64,000 nt of DNA from Streptomyces hundungensis (GTDB lineage Bacteria; Actinomycetota; Actinomycetes; Streptomycetales; Streptomycetaceae), in the NCBI RefSeq assembly GCF_003627815.1, contig NZ_CP032698.1, positions 3,596,001 through 3,660,000 of the forward strand. Direction: 5' to 3'. Below are positions 42,765-53,143 of this stretch, piece by piece (the stretch's first letter is position 1; the number at the start of each line of letters is the position of its first letter). The notes below the pieces were generated by a model, which saw nothing but the letters and a program-made list of their open reading frames with translations, did not search any database and had not been told where the DNA came from. The translations under genes and the position numbers were made by a program.

Positions 42765-43274
42765 ATGACGCTCTACGCGACCCTCGACAGTCCCCTGGGT
42801 GAGTTGCTGCTCGTCGGGGAGGAGGCGCCCGGCGTGCCGGGCGGGACCGCGTTGGTCTCGCTCTCGGTGCCGGGGCAGAAGGGCGGTGCGGTCGTCCAGG
42901 ACGGCTGGCGGCGGGCGCCCGGGGCGTTCGCCGGGATCGCGGCGCAGCTCGGGGCGTACTTCGCCGGTGAGCTGAACCGTTTCGACATCGCGTACGCGCC
43001 CGACACCCCCGGCACCGCTTTTCAGCGCCAGGTCTGGGCCGAGATCGACGCCATCGGGTACGGGACAACCGTCTCGTACGGTGAGATCGCCCGGCGGATC
43101 GGCGCCACCTCAGTGAAGGTGCGGGCCGTAGGCACCGCGATCGGGCGCAATCCGCTGCTCGTGGTGCGGCCCTGCCACCGCGTGATCGGCTCCGACGGTT
43201 CCCTGAAGGGCTATGCCGGCGGTCTGGAGCGCAAGCAGGTGCTGCTCGGACTCGAAGGCGCCCTCGCGCCGTGA
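42765..43274 (+). CDS. ogt: Methylated-DNA-protein-cysteine methyltransferase
   Basis: 169 residues from ATG 42765 with AAGGAAAGG upstream. The active-site motif PCHRV gives C137, which accepts alkyl groups from O6-alkylguanine in a suicide reaction. GTTVSYGEIARRIG is the helix-turn-helix that flips the base. It overlaps the alkB start by 4 bases (GTGA), so the two direct-reversal enzymes are translationally coupled. Confidence 0.95.
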   Translation: MTLYATLDSPLGELLLVGEEAPGVPGGTALVSLSVPGQKGGAVVQDGWRRAPGAFAGIAAQLGAYFAGELNRFDIAYAPDTPGTAFQRQVWAEIDAIGYGTTVSYGEIARRIGATSVKVRAVGTAIGRNPLLVVRPCHRVIGSDGSLKGYAGGLERKQVLLGLEGALAP

Positions 43275-43948
43275 GTGAGGGCCTGTTCCGGCTGCCCCGG
43301 CCCGCGCGGGTCGAGGTCGCGCCGGGCGCGGTGCACCTGCCGGGCTGGCTCTCGCCGGAGCGTCGGCGCGAGCTCGTCACCGCCTGCCGGGAGTGGGCGC
43401 GCGGGCCCGTGCCGATCCGCCACACGGTGCTGCCGGGCGGCGGCGTGATGTCCGTGCGGTCGGTGTGCGTCGGTTGGCACTGGCAGCCCTATCGCTACAC
43501 CCGCGTCGCCTCGGACGTGAACGGGCTTCCCGTGGCCCCGTTCCCGGAGTGGCTCGGCGCGTTGGGGCGCGCCGCGCTGGCCGCCGCGTACGGCGACGCG
43601 GACGCGGCCGCCAGCTACTCCCCCGACACCGCCCTCATCAACTTCTATGACGGCGCCGCCAAGATGGGCCTGCACCAGGACAAGGACGAGCGCTCGCCGG
43701 CGCCCGTGGTCTCGTTCAGCATCGGTGACAGCTGTGTGTTCCGCTTCGGCAACGCCGAGCACCGCGGACGGCCCTACACGGACGTCGAGTTGGTCTCGGG
43801 CGACCTGTTCGTCTTCGGCGGGCCCTCCCGGTTCGCCTACCACGGCGTCCCCAAGGTGGTGCCGGGGACGGGCGATCCGGAGGCCGGGCTGGCCCGTGGC
43901 CGGCTGAACATCACCCTGCGTGAGACCGGACTCGGTACCGACACCTAG
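43271..43948 (+). CDS. alkB: Alpha-ketoglutarate-dependent DNA dioxygenase AlkB
   Basis: 225 residues from GTG 43271. The Fe(II) facial triad is H135 and D137 (MGLHQDKDE) and H191 (AYHGV); R211 and R217 in GRLNITLRE are the 2-oxoglutarate and substrate arginines. It removes methyl groups from 1-methyladenine and 3-methylcytosine by oxidation. The length is that of full AlkB. It is the second gene of the ogt-alkB pair. Confidence 0.94.
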   Translation: MSEGLFRLPRPARVEVAPGAVHLPGWLSPERRRELVTACREWARGPVPIRHTVLPGGGVMSVRSVCVGWHWQPYRYTRVASDVNGLPVAPFPEWLGALGRAALAAAYGDADAAASYSPDTALINFYDGAAKMGLHQDKDERSPAPVVSFSIGDSCVFRFGNAEHRGRPYTDVELVSGDLFVFGGPSRFAYHGVPKVVPGTGDPEAGLARGRLNITLRETGLGTDT

Positions 43949-43982
43949 GGCCGTCAACCGCCTTGCCGGTACGGCCTGTTGG

Positions 43983-44252
43983 TCAGCGGCTGCGGGAATG
44001 GCCGAACAGGATGCGGTAGATGATCAGCAGGACGAGCGAGCCGCCGATCGCCGCGCCCCAAGTGGCCCCGTCGTAGAAGTGGTTGGCGATCGGGCGGTCC
44101 AGCCAGCGGGCCGATATCCAGCCGCCGACGAACGCCCCCGCGACGCCGATGAGAGTGGTGCCGATCAGGCCGCCCGGGTCGCGACCGGGGAGCAGGATCT
44201 TGGCGATGGCTCCGGCGAGCAGGCCGAGGATGATCCAGCTGAGGATGCCCAT
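43983..44252 (-). CDS. GlsB/YeaQ/YmgE family membrane protein
   Basis: 89 residues from ATG 44252 (MGILSWIILGLLAGAIAKIL); an upstream in-frame ATG would add 22 basic residues that do not fit the family. Three hydrophobic segments with GRDPGGLIGTTLIGVAGAFVG are the family signature. Such transglycosylase-associated proteins are stress-induced in other bacteria but their function is undefined. It is convergent with alkB. Confidence 0.9.
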   Translation of the reverse strand: MGILSWIILGLLAGAIAKILLPGRDPGGLIGTTLIGVAGAFVGGWISARWLDRPIANHFYDGATWGAAIGGSLVLLIIYRILFGHSRSR

Positions 44253-44399
44253 GCCGGGGACCCGCCTTTCGTACGTGCGCACTCGGCGGGGCATCTGCCG
44301 TATTGCGTAACCCCGCAACCGTTCGGTTCGTACGGGAAGACGCCACGGCGGCGCGGGCGGTTGCGCACCTGGTCAGGTGGGCTCCGGGACGCGGGCGGC

Positions 44400-44792
44400 T
44401 CAGCGCGCGGCGAACGGCTGGTCCGTGCGGACGATCTCCTTGCCGAGCGGCAGCAGCGACACCGGGATCAGCTTGAAGTTGGCGATGCCGAGCGGAATGC
44501 CGATGATCGTGACGCACAGGGCGATGCCCGTGACGATGTGGCCGAGCGCCAGCCACCAGCCGGCCAGGACCAGCCAGAGGACGTTGCCGACGCAGGAGGG
44601 CGCGCCCGCGCCGGACCGGTCGACCACGGTGTAGCCGAACGGCCAGAGGGCGTACACACCGATCCGGAACGCGGCTATGCCGAACGGGATCCCGATGATC
44701 GTGATGCACAGCAGCACGCCCGCGAGCAGATAGCCGAGGAACATCCAGAAGCCGCACAGGATCAGCCAGATGACGTTCAGGACGGTCTTCAC
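44400..44792 (-). CDS. YccF-domain membrane protein
   Basis: 130 residues. Two related halves (residues about 1-60 and 65-130) each contain CITIIGIP[FL]GIA followed by a helix, the internal duplication of the YccF (DUF307) family. It has about four membrane spans. Its ATG overlaps the htpX stop by 4 bases. Function unknown; coupling to a membrane protease may be meaningful. Confidence 0.88.
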   Translation of the reverse strand: MKTVLNVIWLILCGFWMFLGYLLAGVLLCITIIGIPFGIAAFRIGVYALWPFGYTVVDRSGAGAPSCVGNVLWLVLAGWWLALGHIVTGIALCVTIIGIPLGIANFKLIPVSLLPLGKEIVRTDQPFAAR

Positions 44793-45652
44793 GGGCGGCC
44801 ACCTGCCATGCGTTCGAGTCGAGCGATGCGTTCACCCATGGGCGGGTGGGTCGAGAACAGTTTGGAGACTCCCTGACCGGGGCGGAAGGGATTGGCGATC
44901 ATCATGTGGCTGGCCGTCTCGATGCGGGGCTCGGGCGGCAGCGGGAGCTGCTGGGTGCCCGCGTCGAGCTTGCGCAGCGCGCTGGCCAGGGCGAGCGGGT
45001 CGCCGGTGAGCTGGGCGCCGGACGCGTCGGCCTCGTACTCGCGGGAACGGCTGATCGCGAGCTGGATCACCGAGGCCGCGACCGGGCCCAGGATCATGAT
45101 CAGCAGCATGCCGACGAGGCCCGGGCCTTCGTCGTCGCTGGAGCGGCCGACCGGGATCAGCCAGGCGAACTGGACCAGGAACATGATCACCGAGGCGAGG
45201 GCGCCGGCGACCGAGGAGATCAGGATGTCCCGGTTGTAGACGTGGCTCAGCTCATGGCCGATCACGCCCCTCAGCTCCCGCTCGTCGAGGATGCGCAGGA
45301 TCCCGTCCGTGCAGCACACCGCCGCGTTGCGCGGGTTGCGGCCGGTCGCGAAGGCGTTGGGCGCCTGCGTGGGCGAGATGTAGAGCCGGGGCATGGGCTG
45401 GCGGGCCTGGGTGGAGAGCTCGCGGACCATCCGGTACAGCTCCGGGGCCTCGAACTCGCTGACCGGGCGCGCCCGCATGGCCCGCAGGGCGAGCTTGTCG
45501 CTGTTCCAGTACGCGTAGGCATTGGTGCCCAGCGCCACGAGAACGGCGACGATCAGCCCGGTACGGCCGAAGAAGCCTCCGATGACGATGATGAGCGCGG
45601 ACAGTCCTCCGAGGAGGACCGCGGTCCTCAGCCCGTTGTGCCGGCGGTGCAC
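44789..45652 (-). CDS. htpX: HtpX-type membrane zinc metalloprotease
   Basis: 287 residues with N-terminal membrane helices, the zinc motif HELSH (H133, H137, catalytic E134) and the third ligand glutamate in the REYEADASG motif. HtpX degrades misfolded membrane proteins with FtsH. The two C-terminal hydrophobic segments after HELSH fit the family topology. It overlaps the YccF gene (ATGA), so the two are a unit. Confidence 0.93.
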   Translation of the reverse strand: MHRRHNGLRTAVLLGGLSALIIVIGGFFGRTGLIVAVLVALGTNAYAYWNSDKLALRAMRARPVSEFEAPELYRMVRELSTQARQPMPRLYISPTQAPNAFATGRNPRNAAVCCTDGILRILDERELRGVIGHELSHVYNRDILISSVAGALASVIMFLVQFAWLIPVGRSSDDEGPGLVGMLLIMILGPVAASVIQLAISRSREYEADASGAQLTGDPLALASALRKLDAGTQQLPLPPEPRIETASHMMIANPFRPGQGVSKLFSTHPPMGERIARLERMAGGRP

Positions 45653-45800
45653 GGTACGCCCTCCAAGTGGTGCGGCGGGGAGCCCTTCGCGGGTGGTCCT
45701 TCCGCTTTCCAGTGGACTCTCCCGTACTGGTCAACGCCAGGCGGGGGACGCTGGTTCCCTTGTGCGCGCTGGAGGGCGCGTTGGGCCGTACGGGTCCAGG

Positions 45801-46265
45801 TCAGCGCGGGGCGGGCAGCCCGGCCAGCTCCAGCGCCTTGGGATCGGGCTCCAGCTCGCTGGTGCAGTGCGAGCAGCGGGTCGCGATGCCGGGGATCTGG
45901 GAGTAGCAGCGCGGGCAGTCGCGCAGCGCGGCCTTGATGTCGATCGGCTTGTCCTTGTCCCGCCGGTCGAAGCGGGCCTGGACCTTCATCATGGGCACGA
46001 CGACCACGAAGTAGAGCACCGCCGCGGTGATCACGAAGGCGATGGCCGCGCCGACGAACTTTCCGTAGGGGAAGGTCACGCCGTCGACAGAGAAGGTCGC
46101 CGCGCTGAAGTCGCCGGTCGAGCGGGTGGCCAGGCCGATGAGCGGGGTGATGAACGCGGTGCTGAAGCCCGTGACGACCGCGGTGAAGGCCGATCCGACG
46201 GCCAGACCGACGGCCATCGTCACTATGTTCCCGCGCAGGATGAAGTCCTTGAACCCGCTCAGCAC
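45801..46265 (-). CDS. mscL: Large-conductance mechanosensitive channel, zinc-ribbon tail
   Basis: 154 residues. The N-terminal amphipathic helix and TM1 (MLSGFKDFILRGNIVTMAVG), the loop and TM2 (GAAIAFVITAAVLYFVVVVP) form a pentameric pressure-relief channel. In place of the short helical C-terminus there is CPRC (117-120) and CSHC (131-134), a zinc-ribbon-like knuckle. It stands alone upstream of nuoN with a 100-base gap. Confidence 0.93.
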   Translation of the reverse strand: MLSGFKDFILRGNIVTMAVGLAVGSAFTAVVTGFSTAFITPLIGLATRSTGDFSAATFSVDGVTFPYGKFVGAAIAFVITAAVLYFVVVVPMMKVQARFDRRDKDKPIDIKAALRDCPRCYSQIPGIATRCSHCTSELEPDPKALELAGLPAPR

Positions 46266-46367
46266 CGCTCTGCTCCCTGATGTGTGTCGTCCTCGTGAGC
46301 GCGCACCCCGCCGGGCGCGCGCCTACGACCCTGCCCTCTCGGGACCGTCCCCATCAAACCGTGCCGC

Positions 46368-47909
46368 TCAGAACAGGGTCACCGAGGCGAAGTGCAGGGC
46401 CAGTTGCGGCACTCCGGACAGGACGACGCCGACGAGCGCGGTGAGCGCGATGGCGAGCGTGAGGGGCGCCGGGGCCCTGACGCCCGCGGGCCGCGCCACC
46501 CCGGAGTGCTCCTGCGCCCCCTCGGGCGCCCGGAACAGGATCGCGGTCCAGCGCAGGTAGTAGTACAGGGCGACGACGACGTTGATCGCCATGACGACCG
46601 CGAGCCAGCCGAGCCCCGCGTCGACGGCCGCCGAGAAGACGGTGACCTTGGCGAACAGGCCGATGATGCCCGGCGGAAGACCGGCCAGACACAGCAGGAA
46701 GAAGGCGAGCGCCAGGGCGGCCAGGGGGCGCTCGGCGTACAGGCCCCGGTAGTCGGCGAGGCGGTTCAGCGGCTTGCCGCGCGCGACCAGGGCGGCGACG
46801 GCGAACGCGCCCAGGTTCACCACGGCGTACATCAGGGCGTACGCCACGGTCGCGCCGACCTGGTGGTCGCTGGAGTACGCGGCGGCGGCGATCGGCACCA
46901 GGAGGTAGCCCGCCTGTCCCACCGACGACCAGGCCAGCAGCCGGACCGCGCTGTGGGCACGCGTGAGGGACTGGCGCAGGGCCGCCGCGTTGCCGAGGGT
47001 CATGGTGAGCGCGGCGAGCACGGCCAGGGCCGGGCCCCACACGTCGGCGTACGCGGGGAAGGCGACGACCGTCACCAGGATGAGCCCGGAGAAGCCGACC
47101 GCCTTGCCGACGACGGAGAGGTAGGCGGCGACCGGCAGGGGCGCGCCCACATAGGTGTCGGGCACCCAGAAGTGGAAGGGCGCCGCGGCCGTCTTGAAGG
47201 CGAAGCCCACGAGGGTGAGGACCACGCCGGTCTTGGCGACGGTGTCCAGGGGGCCGGGGACGTCGGCGAGCTTGGTGGCGATCTCCGTGAGGTGCAGGGT
47301 GCCGGTCGCCGCGTACACGAAGCTGACGCCGAGCAGCATCACGGCGGTAGCGGTCACCGACGACAGGAAGAACTTCAGGGCCGCCTCGGAGGACAGCCGG
47401 TCGCCGCGCTTGAGGCCGACCAGGGCGAAGGCGGGCAGCGAGGCGACTTCCAGGGCGACGACGAGGGTGGCCAGATCGCGTGCGGCGGGCAGCAGGGCCG
47501 CGCCGGCCGCGGACGACAACAGCAGGAACCAGAACTCGCCGGCCGGCAGCTTCTCCTCGGTGTCCCTCATCGACAGCAGTGCGGTCAGCAGGGCGCCGCC
47601 CAGGACCAGCGCCTGGATGACGAAGGCGAACTGGTCGACGGTGTAGCTGCACGCGTCGGGGTTGGCGGTGAGGCAGAACGTCGAGCGGCCGCCGCCGCGC
47701 AGCGGCACGAGTGCGGCAAGGGCCGCCACCAGGCCCGCGAGGGTGATCCAGCCGAGCAGCGGCTTGCGGGCGGGCGGCAGGAACAGATCGGCGAGCAGCA
47801 CGACGAGCGCGACGGCCGCGGCGATCAGGGGCGGCGCGATCGCGACCCAGTCGACGGACTGGACCAGGCTTGCGGTGCCGGCCGCCGCGGTGGTGACGTC
47901 GGGGGTCAC
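46368..47909 (-). CDS. nuoN: NADH-quinone oxidoreductase subunit N (second set)
   Basis: 513 residues from GTG 47909. About 14 membrane helices, antiporter-like (LGISFVY... replaced by MLLGVSFVYAATGT) with ALSFFLL-type segments. NuoN is one of three proton-pumping antiporter subunits of complex I. It is the last gene of the partial nuo operon and overlaps nuoM by 4 bases (GTGA). Confidence 0.93.
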   Translation of the reverse strand: MTPDVTTAAAGTASLVQSVDWVAIAPPLIAAAVALVVLLADLFLPPARKPLLGWITLAGLVAALAALVPLRGGGRSTFCLTANPDACSYTVDQFAFVIQALVLGGALLTALLSMRDTEEKLPAGEFWFLLLSSAAGAALLPAARDLATLVVALEVASLPAFALVGLKRGDRLSSEAALKFFLSSVTATAVMLLGVSFVYAATGTLHLTEIATKLADVPGPLDTVAKTGVVLTLVGFAFKTAAAPFHFWVPDTYVGAPLPVAAYLSVVGKAVGFSGLILVTVVAFPAYADVWGPALAVLAALTMTLGNAAALRQSLTRAHSAVRLLAWSSVGQAGYLLVPIAAAAYSSDHQVGATVAYALMYAVVNLGAFAVAALVARGKPLNRLADYRGLYAERPLAALALAFFLLCLAGLPPGIIGLFAKVTVFSAAVDAGLGWLAVVMAINVVVALYYYLRWTAILFRAPEGAQEHSGVARPAGVRAPAPLTLAIALTALVGVVLSGVPQLALHFASVTLF

Positions 47910-49480
47910 GACTTGCCTCCTGCGAGGAGCTTCTGGACGGCCGGGTCGGTGAGGCCGAGGAGGACCGCGGGCCAGAGCCCGGCGAGGACGGTGAGCGCGA
48001 CGAGCGGGCTCCAGGCGGCGAACTCGTACCCCTGGACGTCGGCGAGCGGGGGGCCCTCGGCCGGCTTGTCGCCCATGCAGACCCTGCGCACCACGACCAG
48101 CAGATAGGCCGCGGTGAGCAGGGTGCCGAGGGCGGCGATCGCCACGAAGGTGAGGAAGGCGGGGCGGCTGAGTCCGGCCGCCGGGTGGAAGGCGCCGAAC
48201 ATGGCGAGCATCTCGCCCCAGAACCCGCCGAGTCCGGGCAGTCCGAGGGAGGCGACGGCGGCGAAGGCGAGCAGGCCGCCCAGGCGCGGGGCCCGGCCGT
48301 AGAGGGCGGCTCCGGTCACGCCGGCCAGGGTGTCGAGGTCGGCGGTGCCGTAGCGGTCCTTGAGGGCGCCGACCAGGAAGAACAGCAGGCCGGTGATGAG
48401 GCCGTGGGCGATGTTGGCGAACAGCGCGCCGTTCACGCCGGTGGGGGTCATCGACGCGATGCCGAGCAGCACGAAGCCCATGTGGCCGACGGAGGAGTAC
48501 GCGATGAGCCGCTTCAGGTCGCCCTTGTTGCCCTGCTTGGCGAGGGCGAGACAGGCCAGCGAACCGTAGATGATCCCGGCGACGGCGAAGGCCGCCAGAT
48601 AGGGCGCGAAGGTGTGCATGCCGTGCGGCGCGATCGGCAGCGCGATGCGGACGAACCCGTAGGTGCCCATCTTCAGGAGCACACCGGCGAGCAGCACCGA
48701 GCCGACGGTCGGGGCTGCGGTGTGGGCGTCCGGGAGCCAGCTGTGCAGCGGGAACATCGGGGTCTTGACCGCGAGCCCGATCCCGATCGCCAGAACGGCG
48801 ACGACCTGCACGGATGTGGTCAGCCCACGGCCGTTGTCAGTGGCGAGTGCCACCATGTCGAACGTGCCCGCCTTCAGGCCGATGAGGAGCAGGCCGAGCA
48901 GCATGACGACGGAACCGAGCAGGGTGTAGAGGATGAACTTCCAGGCGGCGGCCTGCCTTTGGGCCCCGCCCCAGCGGGCGATCAGGAAGTACATCGGGAT
49001 GAGCACCGTCTCGAACGCGAGGAAGAACAGCACGAGATCGAGGACGGCGAAGGTGGCGAGGGTGCCGGCTTCCAGGACGAGCAGGAGCGCGACGAACGCC
49101 TTCGGGGACGGGCCCGCGGGCATCTTGAAGTAGCTGTACAGCGCGCAGAGGAAGGTCAGCAGCGCGGTCAGGACGAGGAGGGGGAGTGAGATGCCGTCGG
49201 TGCCGAGGTGGATGTGGACGTTGAGCGCCGGGATCCACTGGATGTCCGTGGTGGCCTGCATCGTGGACGGGTGGCCGTGGTCGAAGCCGAGCGCGAGGAC
49301 GATCGCGGCGAGCAGGATCACCCCGGTCACGGTCACGCCGTGGCGCAGCACGGCCTGTTCGGGGCTCCTGCCCCTGAGCCCGGGCGGGGCGGGCAGCAGC
49401 GCCGCCACCGCGCCGACGAGAGGCCCGACGACGATGAACGCCAGAAGGAACTGCATCACGGACTCGCTGATATCGATCAC
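47906..49480 (-). CDS. nuoM: NADH-quinone oxidoreductase subunit M (second set)
   Basis: 524 residues from GTG 49480. About 14 helices with the conserved core PMYFLIARWGG and the lysine-bearing TM KTPMFPLHSWLPDAHTAAP. It pumps protons in the membrane arm. It overlaps nuoN and lies 3 bases after nuoL. Confidence 0.95.
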   Translation of the reverse strand: MIDISESVMQFLLAFIVVGPLVGAVAALLPAPPGLRGRSPEQAVLRHGVTVTGVILLAAIVLALGFDHGHPSTMQATTDIQWIPALNVHIHLGTDGISLPLLVLTALLTFLCALYSYFKMPAGPSPKAFVALLLVLEAGTLATFAVLDLVLFFLAFETVLIPMYFLIARWGGAQRQAAAWKFILYTLLGSVVMLLGLLLIGLKAGTFDMVALATDNGRGLTTSVQVVAVLAIGIGLAVKTPMFPLHSWLPDAHTAAPTVGSVLLAGVLLKMGTYGFVRIALPIAPHGMHTFAPYLAAFAVAGIIYGSLACLALAKQGNKGDLKRLIAYSSVGHMGFVLLGIASMTPTGVNGALFANIAHGLITGLLFFLVGALKDRYGTADLDTLAGVTGAALYGRAPRLGGLLAFAAVASLGLPGLGGFWGEMLAMFGAFHPAAGLSRPAFLTFVAIAALGTLLTAAYLLVVVRRVCMGDKPAEGPPLADVQGYEFAAWSPLVALTVLAGLWPAVLLGLTDPAVQKLLAGGKS

Positions 49481-49483
49481 GGC

Positions 49484-51484
49484 TCAGGACCCCGCGGTGA
49501 CGTTGGCAAGGACGACCACGGCGGCCGCCAGGACGAGTGAGCCGGCGAGCAGCGCGCCGAGGTAGCTCTGCACATTGCCGGTCTGGGCGCGGCGCACGGC
49601 CCGCCCGAGCAGCCGCGGCACCGCGCTCGCACCGCTGACGTACGTCTCGACGACCTCGCGGTCCAGGAAGCGGACCAGGGTGGCCGCCGCGAGCACCGGG
49701 CGGACGAACAGGGTGTGGTAGACGGCGTCCAGATGGAACCCGGTGGCCGCGTGGCGGTGCAGCGGGCCGAGCAGGAGACGGCCCGGGTCGGCCGGGTCGG
49801 GGGCGGACGCGATGCTCCCGTAGACCTGGGTGTGGCTGGCGATGGCCTCTTCTTCGACGAGCCCGCCGTCGCCCTCGGGGTGGGCGGCGACGGCGCCCAT
49901 CGGGGTGGCGGCGGCCAGCGCAGAGGTGTGGCGCCAGGCCGCGTAGGTGACGAGCCCGCCGACCAGGGCGACGCCCGTGGACAGCACGGCGGTGGTGACG
50001 GAGGGGGTGAGGTCCTGACCGTCGAACCAGTCGCCCAGGCGGCCGGTGGTGAGTCCGAAACCGATGGAGGGGATGGCGAGCACCCACAGGACGGCGTTCA
50101 TGACGAGGGGCTGCTTGCCGTGGTCGGGGGCGTCGGCTCCCCGGCCGCGGAAGGTCAGCAGCCACAGGCGCATCGCGTACGCGGCGGTGAGGAGGGCGGT
50201 GAGCAGTCCGGCGATCAGCACGATCCAGCCGGCGCCGGACGGCGCGATCCGGCTCTCGCCGAGCGCGGTGTGCTCGGCGGCGGACAGCACGGCCTCCTTG
50301 GAGAAGAAGCCGGCGAAGGGAGGGATCGCGGCGAGCGCGAGCAGGGCGACGGTCATCGTCCAGTACGCGTCGGGGATCCTCTTGGCGAGGCCGCCCATGC
50401 GGGACATGGCGGTCAGCGAGTTGGTGCCGGCGGCGTGGATGACCACGCCCGCGGCGAGGAAGAGCAGCGCCTTGAAGGCGCCGTGCGACAGGAGGTGGAA
50501 GACGGCGGCCCCGCGGTCGCCGACGGCCAACGCGCCTGACAGATAACCGAGTTGGCCGATGGTGGAGTACGCGAGGACGCGCTTGATGTCGTCCTGGGCA
50601 AGGGCCGCGAGGCCCGAGCCGACCATGGTCAGCGCGGCCATCACGGCGAGCACGGTCATCGCGGCGGCGCTGGCGGCGAAGACGGGCAGCAGCCGGGCCA
50701 CGAAGTAGATGCCGGCGGCGACCATCGTCGCGGCGTGGATCAACGCGGAGACCGGGGTCGGGCCGGCCATCGCGTCGGGCAGCCAGGTGTGCAGCGGGAA
50801 CTGGGCGGACTTGCCGGCCACCCCGGCGAGCAGCAGCAGCGCGATGAGGGTGGGGTGGGCGATGGAGCCGGTGAGGGCGGCCTGGACGACGCCGGTGATC
50901 CGGAACGTACCGGCGTCGGTGGCGAGCGCGAACAGACCGATCAGGAAGGGGACGTCGCCGAGCTTGGTGACCAGGAAGGCCTTGAGCGAGGCGGCGCGCG
51001 CCTCGGGCGTCTCCCAGTAGTGGCCGACCAGGAAGTACGAGCAGATGCCCATGATCTCCCAGCCGACCAGCAGCACCATCAGGTCGCCGGAGTAGACGAC
51101 GAGCAGCATCGCGGAGGTGAACAGGGAGACGAGCGCGGCGTACGAGGTGTAGCGCGGGTCGTCGCGCAGATAGCCGGTCGAGTAGAGCTGTACGCAGGTG
51201 GCGACCAGGCCGACCAGGACGGCGACCAGGGCCGCGAACCCGTCCAGGTGGAGGGCGAGTTCGATCGGTACGGAGCCGGTCGGGGTGAGCCGGGTGGCCG
51301 CGTCGATCGCCTTGCCGCCGCCCTGGTCGACGGCGACGACCACGGCGAGCACGAACGCGGCGAAGGTCGGCAGCACCGCGAGGGGGCGCACGAAGCCCGG
51401 GGCTCGGCGTCCGAGCAGCAGGCCGGCCGCGGCGCCCAGGAACGGGAGGAGGGGAACGAGGACGGCGAGGGTCGTGGTGGTCAC
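49484..51484 (-). CDS. nuoL: NADH-quinone oxidoreductase subunit L (second set)
   Basis: 666 residues from GTG 51484. The antiporter core has [20 protein letters not shown] and [17 protein letters not shown]. The C-terminal lateral helix region is present (to about 660). The largest antiporter subunit, at the far end of the membrane arm. It overlaps nuoK by 4 bases. Residues 540-580 form a loop with many acidic residues. Confidence 0.95.
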   Translation of the reverse strand: MTTTTLAVLVPLLPFLGAAAGLLLGRRAPGFVRPLAVLPTFAAFVLAVVVAVDQGGGKAIDAATRLTPTGSVPIELALHLDGFAALVAVLVGLVATCVQLYSTGYLRDDPRYTSYAALVSLFTSAMLLVVYSGDLMVLLVGWEIMGICSYFLVGHYWETPEARAASLKAFLVTKLGDVPFLIGLFALATDAGTFRITGVVQAALTGSIAHPTLIALLLLAGVAGKSAQFPLHTWLPDAMAGPTPVSALIHAATMVAAGIYFVARLLPVFAASAAAMTVLAVMAALTMVGSGLAALAQDDIKRVLAYSTIGQLGYLSGALAVGDRGAAVFHLLSHGAFKALLFLAAGVVIHAAGTNSLTAMSRMGGLAKRIPDAYWTMTVALLALAAIPPFAGFFSKEAVLSAAEHTALGESRIAPSGAGWIVLIAGLLTALLTAAYAMRLWLLTFRGRGADAPDHGKQPLVMNAVLWVLAIPSIGFGLTTGRLGDWFDGQDLTPSVTTAVLSTGVALVGGLVTYAAWRHTSALAAATPMGAVAAHPEGDGGLVEEEAIASHTQVYGSIASAPDPADPGRLLLGPLHRHAATGFHLDAVYHTLFVRPVLAAATLVRFLDREVVETYVSGASAVPRLLGRAVRRAQTGNVQSYLGALLAGSLVLAAAVVVLANVTAGS

Positions 51485-51855
51485 GCGGCGGCCTCAGCCT
51501 TCTGTGCCGGGGCTGCGGGGTCTTCGGGGTCCGCCGGGTCGGGGCCGGAGCCCTCGGCGGTGTCGCGGAGCTTGTCGATGTCGGCCGTGCCGCGGTTGCG
51601 GTACACCGCGAGCACGATCGCCAGGCCGATGCCGATCTCGGCGGCGGCGATGGCGATGGTGAACAGGGTGAGCGCCTGGCCGGCGTGGAGGCTGTCACGC
51701 AGCCAGACGTCGAAGGCGACGAGGTTGAGGTTGACCGCGTTGAGCATCAGCTCGACGGACATCAGGACCAGGATCGCGTTGCGCCGCGCGAGCACACCGT
51801 AGAGGCCGACGCAGAACAGGAGGACGGCGAGCACGGCGGGATAGGCGAGGTGCAT
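51481..51855 (-). CDS. nuoK: NADH-quinone oxidoreductase subunit K (second set)
   Basis: 124 residues from ATG 51855. Three helices with the conserved glutamate in [16 protein letters not shown] and in [17 protein letters not shown]. The roughly 100-residue NuoK is extended here by an acidic/proline tail ([19 protein letters not shown]). It connects the quinone site with the antiporters. It overlaps nuoJ by 1 base and nuoL by 4. Confidence 0.95.
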   Translation of the reverse strand: MHLAYPAVLAVLLFCVGLYGVLARRNAILVLMSVELMLNAVNLNLVAFDVWLRDSLHAGQALTLFTIAIAAAEIGIGLAIVLAVYRNRGTADIDKLRDTAEGSGPDPADPEDPAAPAQKAEAAA

Positions 51856-52496
51856 CAGCGCGACTCCGTCTCACGAGGGGCGGCGGCGCCGGTGCCGGGC
51901 GCGCCGGCGGCCGGGGTGTCGCCCAGGGCCGGGGTGTCGCCCGGGGCGCTCTTGCGGGACAGCACGATCGCACCCACCAGGGCGGCCAGCAGAAGCACGG
52001 ACAGCGCCTCGAAGGGCAGCACCCAGTGCCGGAAGAGGATCTCTCCGGACACCTTGGTGGAGCCCTGGGCGGGCCCGTCGAACTCGATCCAGCTCGTGCG
52101 GAAGGCGTCCACCACGACCCAGACCAGGGTCCCGGCGGCGGCGACGGCCACCGCGAGGGCCACCCAGCGGTTGCCGGAGTCGGCGTCCGGGGAGCGGCCG
52201 ATGGGGGCCCTGGTGAGCATCAGACCGAACAGGAGGAGCACCACGATCGAACCGACGTAGATGAGGACCTGCACCCAGGCGATGAACTCGGCGGTGAGCA
52301 GCAGGTATTCCACGGCGAGGCCACCGAGCGCCACGACCAGCCACAGGGCGGCGTGCACCAGCTGCTGCGTCGTGACGGTCATGACGGCCGCGCCGAGGGT
52401 GGCGATGCCGACGAGCAGGAAGGCGATCTCCACACCGGTCGGCGACAGGAAGCCCTGGGGCGCGGTGAGGGCCGCCTGGGCCAGGATCGCGCTCAC
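51855..52496 (-). CDS. nuoJ: NADH-quinone oxidoreductase subunit J (second set)
   Basis: 213 residues from GTG 52496 ([20 protein letters not shown]). Five helices; [20 protein letters not shown] contains the conserved TM3 tyrosine. The C-terminus carries an Ala/Pro/Gly-rich tail ([18 protein letters not shown]). It overlaps nuoI by 4 bases. Confidence 0.94.
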   Translation of the reverse strand: MSAILAQAALTAPQGFLSPTGVEIAFLLVGIATLGAAVMTVTTQQLVHAALWLVVALGGLAVEYLLLTAEFIAWVQVLIYVGSIVVLLLFGLMLTRAPIGRSPDADSGNRWVALAVAVAAAGTLVWVVVDAFRTSWIEFDGPAQGSTKVSGEILFRHWVLPFEALSVLLLAALVGAIVLSRKSAPGDTPALGDTPAAGAPGTGAAAPRETESR

Positions 52497-53143
52497 GCCT
52501 GCCCTCCCTCGGGGCCGGGGTTCTGCACAGGGCCGGGGTCCTGCCCGGGGCGGGTGGGCCCGGCGCCCTCCTCGGCCTGCGCGGCCTGCGCGGCTTCGGC
52601 GGCCTGTGCCGCTTCGGCGGCCTGCGCGGCGGCCAGTTTGTCGGCGCTCTTGCGGGCGGCGGCGAACTCCTTCGGCTCCTCGGCGCCGGGGTCGAGCGCG
52701 GGCGGGGCCGGGACCGTCCACATCCAGTCGCGCAGCTTGTCGCGCTCGTGGGTGAGTTCGTGGATGTCCGTCTCCGCGTACTCGAACTCCGGGGACCAGA
52801 ACAGCGCGTCGAAGGGACACACCTCGATGCAGATACCGCAGTACATGCAGAGCGAGAAGTCGATGGCGAAACGGTCGAGGACGTTGCGGCTGCGTTCGCG
52901 GCCGCCCTCGACGGCGGCCGGGACCGTCTCCTTGTGGGAGTCGATGTAGATGCACCAGTCGGGGCACTCGCGGGCGCACAACATGCAGACCGTGCAGTTC
53001 TCCTCGAACAGGCCGATCACGCCCCGGCTGCGGGGCGGGAGTTCGGGCTGGACGTCGGGGTACTGCGCGGTGACGGTCTTCTTCGTCATCGTGCGGAGCG
53101 TCACGGCGAGGCCCTTGGCGAGGCCGGAACCGGGGATGGGCAT
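52493..53143 (-). CDS. nuoI: NADH-quinone oxidoreductase subunit I, 2x[4Fe-4S] (second set)
   Basis: 216 residues from ATG 53143 ([20 protein letters not shown]); the frame stays open upstream through nuoH, but this start overlaps the nuoH stop by one base. Two ferredoxin clusters: [12 protein letters not shown] and [12 protein letters not shown]. It carries N6a/N6b clusters passing electrons to NuoB. The C-terminus has an unusual tail from about residue 165 with repeated AAEAAQ units. The usual NuoI is about 180 residues. Confidence 0.95.
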   Translation of the reverse strand: MPIPGSGLAKGLAVTLRTMTKKTVTAQYPDVQPELPPRSRGVIGLFEENCTVCMLCARECPDWCIYIDSHKETVPAAVEGGRERSRNVLDRFAIDFSLCMYCGICIEVCPFDALFWSPEFEYAETDIHELTHERDKLRDWMWTVPAPPALDPGAEEPKEFAAARKSADKLAAAQAAEAAQAAEAAQAAQAEEGAGPTRPGQDPGPVQNPGPEGGQA

